Assembly (NCBI GenBank): GCA_020637215.1
Contig: JACJWI010000003.1
Coordinates: forward strand, 337,997-401,996
Direction of reading: 5' to 3'
Length of the DNA stretch: 64,000 nucleotides
Source of the DNA: Microthrixaceae bacterium
Lineage (GTDB): Bacteria > Actinomycetota > Acidimicrobiia > Acidimicrobiales > Microtrichaceae
In this document: positions 25,132 to 32,590 of the stretch, one piece after another
How the letters are laid out: each line of letters starts with the position of its first letter
How positions within the stretch are numbered: the first letter of the stretch is position 1
The notes under the pieces: model-generated
Databases searched by the model: none
Told to the model about the DNA's origin: nothing
The model's input: the letters and a program-made list of their open reading frames with translations, nothing else
Made by a program: the position numbers and the translations under genes

Positions 25132-26211
25132 GTGACCGCATCGACGTTGCCCGACCCCGAACCCCGCGACGACCCGGCGCTCGACCGCTGGATCACCACC
25201 GGCGACCTCGACGAGCTGCTCCGCGAGGTGGACCGCCGCGCCGATCGGGGCGACTGGGACGGGGTGGTCATCGTGGCGAACCGGGCCCGGGCCGCCACCG
25301 AGCGGGGTCACCAGCTGTGGCCCGCCGCCACGTTCGCCGAGTACCGCATGGCGCTGTCGGCCCCGCCGCCGTGGGCCGCCGCGGTCGTCGAGGCCGGATA
25401 CCTGGCGCCGGGGCCGTTGACCGAGGTGGTCGCCCAGGACCACACCTTCGCCGAGCTCGCCGGGGCGCTGCCGGCCGGACCCGCCCGGGTCCAGGTCGCC
25501 CAGGAGCGCGTGCTGCGCGGCGAGGTGGTCGCCGACGACGTGGCCGGTGACCTGCCCGGAGCGCTCCGCCCGTGGGAGCCCGCCTACGCCCTCGCCCGGT
25601 ACCGCCCGAACGGCGAAGCGAGCGCGGATGCGCCGGAGCGGATCCGGACCGTCGAACCGGTTCCGATCGACGCGGGAGTCACCGCCGCCGAGGCACCCGA
25701 CGCGGCCGACGGCGCCCGGGCGCTCGGCGACGCGGTCCGCCACTGGCGCAGCGCGTCCGACGGCCGGGTGGCCTCGGCCGGGGTCGAGGGCACCGCAGCC
25801 GACGCGGTCGCCGCGGTGCTGAGCTCCCGCGGCGTCCCGCTCTCGGCCCGCTGGGTGTCCGTGACCGTGGCCGACGCGGTGGCGCTCCTCGCGTGGGCCG
25901 CGGCATCGGGGGGTGCCCGTGGCCGACGACGGGGCGCGGCGACCGGACGGTTCGAGGCGTGGTGGGTCCTGGCGACGCTGACCGCGCAGGACGACGACTG
26001 GCCGGTCGACCCGGGCCCCGCGGCCGCGGACCTGCGGTGGTGGATGTGGGAGCCAGGGGCACACGCCGGGGACGTCGAACCGGGGTGGGTGTGTCGACTG
26101 GCGGTCGAGGACCCGCTCGACGGCCTGGCCTGGGCGCTCGACGCGACCGACCGGCTGATAGAGACGCCCACGGACGGCCCGGGACCCGACCCGCTGCCGT
26201 CGCTACCCTGA
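25132..26211 (+). CDS. Conserved hypothetical protein
   Basis: This 359-residue soluble protein is Ala/Asp-rich with several Trp residues (RWITTGDLDELLREVDRRADRGDWDGVV, DLRWWMWEPGAHAGDVEPGWVCRLAVEDP). It has no signal peptide, membrane helix or known catalytic motif. The N-terminal 100 residues look helical and repeat-like. It follows the SCO1664-type gene by 25 bases with GAGGAG upstream of its GTG, so it is probably in that operon. The downstream enoyl-CoA hydratase promoter lies across its stop codon. Confidence 0.65.
   Translation: MTASTLPDPEPRDDPALDRWITTGDLDELLREVDRRADRGDWDGVVIVANRARAATERGHQLWPAATFAEYRMALSAPPPWAAAVVEAGYLAPGPLTEVVAQDHTFAELAGALPAGPARVQVAQERVLRGEVVADDVAGDLPGALRPWEPAYALARYRPNGEASADAPERIRTVEPVPIDAGVTAAEAPDAADGARALGDAVRHWRSASDGRVASAGVEGTAADAVAAVLSSRGVPLSARWVSVTVADAVALLAWAAASGGARGRRRGAATGRFEAWWVLATLTAQDDDWPVDPGPAAADLRWWMWEPGAHAGDVEPGWVCRLAVEDPLDGLAWALDATDRLIETPTDGPGPDPLPSLP
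26204..26209 (+). promoter_or_regulatory. -10 box for leaderless enoyl-CoA hydratase gene
   Basis: TACCCT at the end of the preceding gene lies exactly six bases before the GTG at 26216, with no Shine-Dalgarno sequence in between. Confidence 0.45.
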
Positions 26212-26215
26212 ACCC

Positions 26216-27001
26216 GTGTCCGACGACGACCGCCCGTTCGTCCTGCGTCGCGACGACGGAACGGTCGTCACGCTGACGTTGAACCGACCCGAGTCCCGAA
26301 ACCCGCTGTCGCTGTCGATGCTCGAGGCGCTCGACGCGCATTTGGCCGACGTGGCCGGTGACCGGGACGTCCGCGTCGTCGTGATCGCCGGGACCGGCCC
26401 CGCGTTCAGTGCCGGCCACGACCTGCGCGAGCTGCACGGCACCGACGACGCCGAGGTACACCGTCGGATCTTCACCCGGTGCTCGACGGTGATGCAGCGC
26501 ATCGACTCGCTCCCCCAGGGCGTCATCGCCCGGGTCAACGGCGTGGCCACCGCGGCCGGGTGCCAGCTCGTCGCCACCTGCGACCTGGCCGTGGCCGGGG
26601 CCTCGGCCCGCTTCGCCACCCCGGGGGTCAACATCGGGCTGTTCTGCTCCACCCCCGCGGTCGCGGTGTCACGGGCGCTGGCGCCCAAGCACACGATGGA
26701 GCTGCTGTTGACCGGCGAGCTGATCGGCGCGGACGACGCGTTCCGGATGGGGCTGGTCAACCGGGTGGTCCCCGACGAGGACCTCGACGCCGCCGCCGTC
26801 GAGCTGGCCGATCGGGTCGCTGCGGCACCTCTGTCGGTGATCGCCGCGGGCAAGGCGGCCTACCGACGCCAGCTCGGCCGGTCCCTGGCCGACGCCTACG
26901 GGATCGCGACCGAGGCGATGATCGACGGGCTCGACCGTCCCGAGGCGATCGAGGGCATCGGCGCGTTCCTCGAGAAGCGGCCGCCGGTCTGGCCGACCTG
27001 A
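26216..27001 (+). CDS. Enoyl-CoA hydratase/isomerase family protein (ECHDC3-like)
   Basis: This crotonase-fold protein of 261 residues has the oxyanion-hole segment AGTGPAFSAGHDLREL and the second loop VATAAGCQLVATCDLAVAG. The segment TPGVNIGLFCSTPAVAVSRAL resembles the ECHDC3 subgroup. The glutamate that classic hydratases carry in the second loop (GGGCEL) is glutamine here, so true hydratase activity is doubtful. Isomerase or hydrolase activity is possible. It ends four bases before a palindrome and faces the oxidase gene. Confidence 0.85.
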   Translation: MSDDDRPFVLRRDDGTVVTLTLNRPESRNPLSLSMLEALDAHLADVAGDRDVRVVVIAGTGPAFSAGHDLRELHGTDDAEVHRRIFTRCSTVMQRIDSLPQGVIARVNGVATAAGCQLVATCDLAVAGASARFATPGVNIGLFCSTPAVAVSRALAPKHTMELLLTGELIGADDAFRMGLVNRVVPDEDLDAAAVELADRVAAAPLSVIAAGKAAYRRQLGRSLADAYGIATEAMIDGLDRPEAIEGIGAFLEKRPPVWPT

Positions 27002-27004
27002 CCC

Positions 27005-27054
27005 GCTTTGTCCCGCACAGGCGCCGTGATCACCGCGCCTGTGCGGGACAAAGC
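27005..27054. repeat. 50-bp palindrome, family A second copy
   Basis: The outer sequence GCTTTGTCCCGCACAGGCGC is identical to the copy at 21804-21855, with the same TGATCA centre and a single mismatch between the arms. It lies between convergent genes (26216-27001 and 27073-28449), where it could end transcription in both directions. Confidence 0.95.
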
Positions 27055-27072
27055 CAGGACAGAGCAGTTGAC

Positions 27073-28449
27073 TCAGCCGCCGAGGGGGCCGAGCACCCGG
27101 TCCAGCGCGGCGTTCTGGAACACCCCGGACGGGTCGAGCCGGGCCCGCAGCTCCTGGAACTCGTCCCAGCGCGGGTACACCGGCGCCAGGTCCGCGGGCG
27201 TCCGCCGGTGCAGCTTGCCCCAGTGGGGCCGGCCGTCGAGGTCGACCATGATCGACTCGACGCCGCGGAAGTAGTCCTCGTAGGGGACGCCGCGGTACAT
27301 GTGCACCGCGATCCAGCCGGTGGCCCGGCCCGAGGCGGTCGACAGGGTGATGTCGTCAGCCGCGCTGGTGCGCACCTCGACCGGGAACGACACCGGGTAC
27401 CCGAGTGCGTCGACCAGGGCCCGGACCCGCTGAACCGCCTCGACGGTCGCCTCGATCGGCACCGCGTACTCCATCTCGACGAAGCGGACCCGCCGCGGCG
27501 ACGCGAACACCCGGTACGACCGGTCGTTGAACTCGACCCGACCCGGCGACGGGATCCGTCGGGCGACCTCCCGTCCCCAGCCAGCCCGCCACCGTCCGAC
27601 CCGGTTGGCGAGGCCGAACAACACGTTGTCGTACAGCTCGTCCTGCAGCCACTCGTCACGACAGGACCGGGGCGCGACCGGGTCGTGGTTGCGGCGGTGG
27701 CGCTTGGTGATCGCCCAACCCGTCCCCGGCACCCAGAAGAACTCGAAGTGGTCGTTGTCGCGGACCAGCTCGCCGAAGCGCTCGAGCACCTCGTCGACCC
27801 GTCGCGGCTCGTGCACGGCGTGGAGGTTGAACGCGGGCGACATCGCCAGTGTCGCCGTCGACACGAGCCCGAGGGCGCCCAGCCCGGCCCGCGCCGCGGC
27901 GAACAGCGCGGGTTCGTGGTCGGCGTCGAGGGCGCGGACGGTCCCCGTCCCGTCGATCAGCCGCATCCCGACGACGGCCGACGACAGGTTGCCGAACGCG
28001 ACGCCGGTACCGTGGGTGGCGGTCTGGGTGGCCCCGGCGACGGTCTGCACGTCGATGTCGCCCAGGTTGGTGAACGCCAGCCCCCGCGGCCACGACGACC
28101 GGGAGAGGTCCGCGAGCCGCGCCCCCGACTGCACCGTCACGGTGGATGCGTCGCGGTCGATCGCGAGGACCCGGTCGTAGGCGGACAGGTCGACGAGCAC
28201 GGAGTCGCTCAGGGCGACGTCGCTGAAGCTGTGCCCGGAGCCGACGGCCCGGACGGTGTGGCCCCGGGCGGCGGCCTCGGCGACGATGCGGCACAGCTCC
28301 GGCTCGCTGGTCGGGCGCAGCAGCCGGGCCCGACAGGACTGGTTGCCGGCCCAGTTGGTCCAGGTGCGCACCCCGGCCCCGGACGCGCCGAGGGCCCCCT
28401 CGCGGGGGCCCTCGGAGTGCGTTCCGTGCGGAGCGGAACCGGTGCTCAC
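27073..28449 (-). CDS. FAD-linked sugar-lactone oxidase (D-arabinono-1,4-lactone oxidase family)
   Basis: This VAO-superfamily flavoenzyme has 458 residues. The FAD domain shows GHTVRAVGSGHSFSDVALSD and VQTVAGATQTATHGTG; the C-terminal ALO domain ends with GRPHWGKLHRR, where HWGK is the hallmark of aldonolactone oxidases. The His in GSGHSF aligns with the residue that covalently binds FAD in relatives. The GTG start overlaps the etfA stop (GTGA), so it is cotranslated with ETF. That linkage suggests ETF as electron acceptor, which is inference. The physiological substrate is unknown. Confidence 0.87.
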   Translation of the reverse strand: MSTGSAPHGTHSEGPREGALGASGAGVRTWTNWAGNQSCRARLLRPTSEPELCRIVAEAAARGHTVRAVGSGHSFSDVALSDSVLVDLSAYDRVLAIDRDASTVTVQSGARLADLSRSSWPRGLAFTNLGDIDVQTVAGATQTATHGTGVAFGNLSSAVVGMRLIDGTGTVRALDADHEPALFAAARAGLGALGLVSTATLAMSPAFNLHAVHEPRRVDEVLERFGELVRDNDHFEFFWVPGTGWAITKRHRRNHDPVAPRSCRDEWLQDELYDNVLFGLANRVGRWRAGWGREVARRIPSPGRVEFNDRSYRVFASPRRVRFVEMEYAVPIEATVEAVQRVRALVDALGYPVSFPVEVRTSAADDITLSTASGRATGWIAVHMYRGVPYEDYFRGVESIMVDLDGRPHWGKLHRRTPADLAPVYPRWDEFQELRARLDPSGVFQNAALDRVLGPLGG

Positions 28450-29408
28450 CGGCTCTGCAGCGCCTCGATCAGCTTGGGCAGGACCTTGTGCACGTCGCCG
28501 ACGATGCCGAGGTCGGCCACCGAGAAGATCGGTGCCTCGGCATCCTTGTTGATGGCGATGATGTACTTGGAGCCCTTCATGCCCACCAGGTGCTGGGTGG
28601 CGCCCGAGATGCCCGCCGCGATGTACACGTTGGGCTTCACGACCTTGCCGGTCTGACCGACCTGGTAGGAGTAGGGCACCCAGCCGGCGTCGACGATGGC
28701 GCGGGAGGCGCCGGGAGCCGCGCCGAGCTGCTTGGCCAGCGTCTCGATCATCTCGAAGCCGGTCTGCTCGCCCAGGCCGCGACCGCCGGACACGACGATG
28801 TCGGCGTCGTCCAAGCTCGGGCCGGTCTTCTCCTCGACGAAGCGGTTGGTGATGACCGCGGTGCCGGTGGCGCCGGTGTCGGGCACCGACAGCTCCTCGA
28901 CCGCCGCGGCGGCGCCGCCGGACTCCTCGGCCGCGAACGACTTGGGCCGCACGAGGAAGATCTTGACCTTGTCGCCGGTGAAGGCGGTGGTGACGTCGGT
29001 GCTGCCACCGAAGATCGGCTCGACGCCGGCCAGGCCGTCACCCGCGGGCACCAGGTCGGTGACGTTGGTGATGACGGGAGCGTCGAGCTTGGCCGACAGG
29101 CGGCCGGCCACGTCGCGACCATCGTAGCTGGTGGCGAACAGGATGGCGTCGGGGCCGTTGCCGGCCTCGACCGCGGCGGCGATGGCGGCGGCCACCGGCA
29201 CGCCGACCAGCTTGCCGTCGGTGCCCCCGACGTTCAGGACCTTGGTGGCGCCGTGCGCACCGGCAGGGCCGGCCAGCTCAGCGCCGGAGGTGGTGACGAC
29301 CTCGACGGTGCCCGCGAGCTCGCGGGCCTTGGTCAGGAGCTCGAGGGTGGTGCCGGACACGTTGCCGCCGGCCGCCTCACCGAACACCCAGATCTTGGAC
29401 AGAGCCAT
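28446..29408 (-). CDS. etfA: Electron transfer flavoprotein subunit alpha
   Basis: With EtfB it takes electrons from acyl-CoA dehydrogenases and passes them to a membrane quinone reductase. The 320-residue protein carries the C-terminal FAD-binding domain: VVSGGRGLGEQTGFEMIETLAKQLGA, VPYSYQVGQTGKVVKPNVYIAAGISGATQHLVGM and IIAINKDAEAPIFSVADLGIVGD. The start is ATG at 29408 with a purine-rich leader. It follows etfB by 50 bases and overlaps the lactone oxidase gene. Confidence 0.96.
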   Translation of the reverse strand: MALSKIWVFGEAAGGNVSGTTLELLTKARELAGTVEVVTTSGAELAGPAGAHGATKVLNVGGTDGKLVGVPVAAAIAAAVEAGNGPDAILFATSYDGRDVAGRLSAKLDAPVITNVTDLVPAGDGLAGVEPIFGGSTDVTTAFTGDKVKIFLVRPKSFAAEESGGAAAAVEELSVPDTGATGTAVITNRFVEEKTGPSLDDADIVVSGGRGLGEQTGFEMIETLAKQLGAAPGASRAIVDAGWVPYSYQVGQTGKVVKPNVYIAAGISGATQHLVGMKGSKYIIAINKDAEAPIFSVADLGIVGDVHKVLPKLIEALQSR

Positions 29409-29458
29409 GTTCTCGTCTCTTCTCTTCTCGTTCTCGTTGGGTCAGTCGGTCCGGTGGC

Positions 29459-30241
29459 TCAGATGACCTTGAGCTCGGCCAGGAAGTCGACGATCTTCTG
29501 GAAGCCCTCGCCGTCGTCCTCGACGATGGTGCCGGCCTGGCGGGCCTCGGCCTGGGCGACGTCGGTGATCTGCTGGCCGGCGCCGGCCCAGCCGACCTGG
29601 CCGGCGTCGAGACCGAGGTCGGCGACGGTGACCTCGTCGACCGGCTTGGACTTGGCGGCCATGATGCCCTTGAACGACGGGTAGCGGGGCTCGACCACAC
29701 CGGCGGTCACCGACACCACGGCGGGCAGCGGCACCTCGACGTCGTCGTAGCCGGCCTCGGTCTGACGCTGCACCTTGGCCGAGCCGCCGTCGATGGTGAT
29801 CGACTTGGCGAAGGTGACCGACGGCAGGCCGAGGAGCTCGGCGATCTGCTCGGGCACGACGCCGGTGTAGCCGTCGGAGGACTCCGTCGCGGTCAGGATC
29901 AGGTCCGCGTCGCCGGCCCGGCCGATCGCCTTGGCCAGCACCTTGGCGGTGCCCAGCGCGTCGGTGCCCTTGAGCGCGTCGTCGGAGACGAGCACGGCCT
30001 TGGCGGCGCCCATGGCGAGAGCGGTGCGCAGACCGCCGACCTCGCTGTTGGGGGCCATCGACACGAGGGTGACCTCACCGCCGCCGGCGGCGTCGACCAG
30101 CTGGAGCGCCATCTCGACGCCGTAGCTGTCGGACTCGTCCAGGATCAGCTTCCCGTCCCGCTTGAGGGTCTTGGTCTCGGGATCCAGCGCGCCCGGCTCG
30201 GCCGGGTCGGGGATCTGCTTCACGCACACGACGACGTTCAT
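29459..30241 (-). CDS. etfB: Electron transfer flavoprotein subunit beta
   Basis: This is the AMP-binding ETF subunit, 260 residues from ATG 30241 (MNVVVCVKQIPDPAEPGAL). The conserved segments ESDSYGVEMALQLVDAAGGGEVTLVSMAP and ILTATESSDGYTGVVPEQIAELLGLPSVTFA are present, as is the C-terminal DLG motif region. A longer frame to 30298 lacks family similarity. It is the first gene of the etfB-etfA-oxidase operon and diverges from the diacylglycerol-kinase-like gene with 92 bases between. Confidence 0.96.
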   Translation of the reverse strand: MNVVVCVKQIPDPAEPGALDPETKTLKRDGKLILDESDSYGVEMALQLVDAAGGGEVTLVSMAPNSEVGGLRTALAMGAAKAVLVSDDALKGTDALGTAKVLAKAIGRAGDADLILTATESSDGYTGVVPEQIAELLGLPSVTFAKSITIDGGSAKVQRQTEAGYDDVEVPLPAVVSVTAGVVEPRYPSFKGIMAAKSKPVDEVTVADLGLDAGQVGWAGAGQQITDVAQAEARQAGTIVEDDGEGFQKIVDFLAELKVI

Positions 30242-30333
30242 GGGCCGAAGTCTGCCTTGCCCCCGATCGCCGTCACAAAATCGGGAGCGGGTCGCCACCG
30301 GGGCGGCCGATTCCGCCCACGACGGCGACGACG

Positions 30334-31338
30334 GTGGAGACTCCCCGGGTGCACATCCTGGTCGTGGTGAACACGGCGGCCTCGGCGGTGACGCCGCGGC
30401 GTCGCGACGCCGTGCTGCGTCACCTCGCGCTCGGCCACGACCTCGACGTCGTCGGCACCGAACGGCGTGGCCACGCCACCGAGCTGGCCCGGTCCGGGCT
30501 GGCAGCCGGCGTCGACGCCGTCGCGGTCCTCGGCGGCGACGGCACCGTCAACGAGGTCGCGGCCGCCCTGGTCGGCACCGACGCCGTTCTGGCCCCGCTG
30601 CCGGGCGGGTCGACCAACGTGTTCGTGCGGTCGATCGGGCTGCCGAGGGACCCGGCGCTCGCCGCGGAGCACACCGCCCGGTCCCTCGGTCGCCGCCGCG
30701 TCGACCGCATCCGCGTCGGCACCGTCGACGCGGACGGTGCCGGGCCCCGTCCGTTCCTGTGCCACACCGGGATCGGGTGGGACGCCGCGCTGGTGGCCGA
30801 GGTGGAGCGGCTCCGAGGCCGGCACCGGCGGCTGCGGTTCACCGCCCACGGTGGTCCACGCCCCGCGACGGTTCCCCTGTACGTGCAGGCCGGCGTGCGG
30901 ACCTTCGTCTCGGGGTGGGATCGACGGCGTCCGTCCCTCCACGTCGGATCGTCCGACCCGGCGGTCGCGGTCGATGGCTACTTCACCCTGGTGATGAACA
31001 GCGACCCGTACACGTTCGTCGGACCGTGGCCGCTGCGGGTCGCGCCCGCCGCGGACCGCCACCACCCGCTGACGGCGGTCGCCGTGACCGACATGTCGGT
31101 CGGGTCGTTCGGTCCCGTCGTCGCCCGGGCGTTGCTCGGTCGTCGAGGGCTGCGACCCGGACGCGCCGTGGCGGTCCACGCCGACGTCGAGGAGCTGACG
31201 GTCACCGCGACCGGTCCGCACCCGCTGCCGTTCCAGGCCGACGGCGACCACCTCGGCGAGGCGTCGCGGCTGGTGCTGAGGTCCCGGCCCGATGCGCTGA
31301 GCGTCGTCGACCCACGTCCCCCGTCACGCCAGCGCTGA
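30334..31338 (+). CDS. Diacylglycerol/sphingosine kinase-like protein
   Basis: The 334-residue protein belongs to the DAGK catalytic family, which phosphorylates lipid alcohols with ATP. The nucleotide-binding loop AVLGGDGTVNEVAAALVG is at about residues 65-82, followed by LAPLPGGSTNVFVRSIGLPRDP. The C-terminal beta domain ends PFQADGDHLGEASR. The start is GTG 30334, with a second in-frame GTG five codons on. Its last 15 bases overlap the convergent glycerophosphodiesterase gene. The lipid substrate is not deducible. Confidence 0.88.
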   Translation: METPRVHILVVVNTAASAVTPRRRDAVLRHLALGHDLDVVGTERRGHATELARSGLAAGVDAVAVLGGDGTVNEVAAALVGTDAVLAPLPGGSTNVFVRSIGLPRDPALAAEHTARSLGRRRVDRIRVGTVDADGAGPRPFLCHTGIGWDAALVAEVERLRGRHRRLRFTAHGGPRPATVPLYVQAGVRTFVSGWDRRRPSLHVGSSDPAVAVDGYFTLVMNSDPYTFVGPWPLRVAPAADRHHPLTAVAVTDMSVGSFGPVVARALLGRRGLRPGRAVAVHADVEELTVTATGPHPLPFQADGDHLGEASRLVLRSRPDALSVVDPRPPSRQR

Positions 31339-32028
31339 GACCAACCGGCCGGGGGTGTTGGTCACGATGCCGTCGACGCCCCACGAGGCGAGCTCGATCC
31401 AGCGGTCGAAGTCGTCGACGGTCCAGGTGTTGACGCGCAGGCCCCGGGACCGGCAGTCCTCGAGCAGGTCCGGGGTGACGAACGGGTCCCACGGGTGCAG
31501 GGCGTCGTGGCCGCCGTCCGCCGTCTCCGCGACCGCATCCGGCTGGAGGTTCAGGTCGAACACCAGGTAGCCGGTCGCGATGTCGGACCCGAGCGCCTTG
31601 ATCCGATCGACGGTGGCCCTGTCGAAGCTCGACACCAGGATCCGGTCGCGGGCCGCCGCATCGAGCGTCCCGATCAGCTCGACGGTGGCGTCGACCACGT
31701 CCAGGCTCCAGGGTCCGTCGGCCAGGTCCCCCGGACTGTTCTTGATCTCGATGTTCACCCCCATGTCACCGCACGCGGCCAGGGCGCCGGCCAGGTCGAG
31801 CGTGTCCGGCGGCACCTGGTCGAACGGGGTGGACCACACCGTTCGCTCATCCCGATACCACGCATCGTGGTTGACGATGAGCGAGCCGTCGGCGGCCAGG
31901 CGCACGTCGAGCTCGACCCAGTCGGCCCCCTGCTCGGCGGCGACGCGGAAGGCGGACGCCGTGTTCTCGGGCTCATCGGCGGATGCACCCCGGTGGGCGA
32001 TGACGAGAGGTCGGTGGGTCGTGGACAT
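31324..32028 (-). CDS. Glycerophosphodiester phosphodiesterase
   Basis: It hydrolyses glycerophosphodiesters from phospholipid turnover to glycerol-3-phosphate. The 234-residue GDPD barrel shows the catalytic IAHRGASADEPENTASAF, the metal-binding WVELDVRLAADGSLIVNHD and NIEIKNSP. The C-terminal GLRVNTWTVDDFDRWIELASWGVDGIVTNTPGR is also typical. There is no signal peptide, so it is cytoplasmic (UgpQ-like). The 3' end overlaps that of the lipid kinase-like gene by 15 bases tail to tail. Confidence 0.94.
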   Translation of the reverse strand: MSTTHRPLVIAHRGASADEPENTASAFRVAAEQGADWVELDVRLAADGSLIVNHDAWYRDERTVWSTPFDQVPPDTLDLAGALAACGDMGVNIEIKNSPGDLADGPWSLDVVDATVELIGTLDAAARDRILVSSFDRATVDRIKALGSDIATGYLVFDLNLQPDAVAETADGGHDALHPWDPFVTPDLLEDCRSRGLRVNTWTVDDFDRWIELASWGVDGIVTNTPGRLVSALA

Positions 32029-32045
32029 CTTCCCGAAACTTTTCC

Positions 32046-32074
32046 TTTACACAGAGAGTGGTCGGCTGTAGGTT
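32046..32074 (+). promoter_or_regulatory. Candidate whiB promoter
   Basis: TTTACA (32046-32051) and TAGGTT (32069-32074) are spaced by 17 bases within an AT-richer patch. This predicts a transcript start near 32081 and a leader of about 195 nt before whiB. The rest of the 246-base gap (32029-32274) shows no other clear signal. Confidence 0.5.
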
Positions 32075-32274
32075 CGACTTTGTTCACGGATTCACAAGTT
32101 GCCGACCCGGTCCGGGCGGAATGCGGAACCGGGACGATGCCGAACGGAGAAGCCCTCCATCGTGCAACGCCCGGGCCCGCGGCTCCGACAGCGACGGACG
32201 GGATGTCGACCATCCGTGACCGCAACGTAGCGGGACCGCAACCGACGCGCCCCCGACCATCCGACGGAGGAACC

Positions 32275-32574
32275 GTGGCACTGACCTCGAGCCGCAGCCT
32301 GAACCTGGCGACCGACGACTGGCGAGCCGCCTCGGCCTGCAGCGACACCGACCCGTCGCTGTTCTTCCCGGTCGGAACCACGGGCCCGGCGCTCGAGCAG
32401 ATCGCGGCGGCCAAGGCGGTCTGCGACACGTGCGAGGCCAAGGAGCCGTGCCTGCAGTTCGCCCTGTCGACCAACCAGGACTCCGGCGTCTGGGGTGGCA
32501 CCTCCGAGGAGGAGCGCCGCAAGCTGCGCCGCGCCTGGGTCGCGGCCCAGCGCAAGCAGGCCCAGGCCTCCTGA
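32275..32574 (+). CDS. whiB: WhiB-family iron-sulfur transcription regulator
   Basis: The 99-residue protein has four cluster-binding cysteines at 22, 50, 53 and 59 (CX27CX2CX5C) and the GVWGG turn at 71-75, followed by a basic C-terminus (RRKLRRAWVAAQRKQ). The start is GTG with GGAGG four bases upstream. It is convergent with a PdtaS-like kinase, which is the arrangement of whiB1 and pdtaS in Mycobacterium tuberculosis, so it is probably the WhiB1/WblE orthologue. WhiB proteins bind a 4Fe-4S cluster and the principal sigma factor. Confidence 0.93.
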   Translation: MALTSSRSLNLATDDWRAASACSDTDPSLFFPVGTTGPALEQIAAAKAVCDTCEAKEPCLQFALSTNQDSGVWGGTSEEERRKLRRAWVAAQRKQAQAS

Positions 32575-32590
32575 CCCGACGTCTCCACAG

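Noticed and set aside
28488..29684. A 398-codon plus-strand frame over etfA
   Set aside because: It is antisense to a clear ETF alpha gene and its product is Gly/Asp/Val-biased with no recognisable domain.
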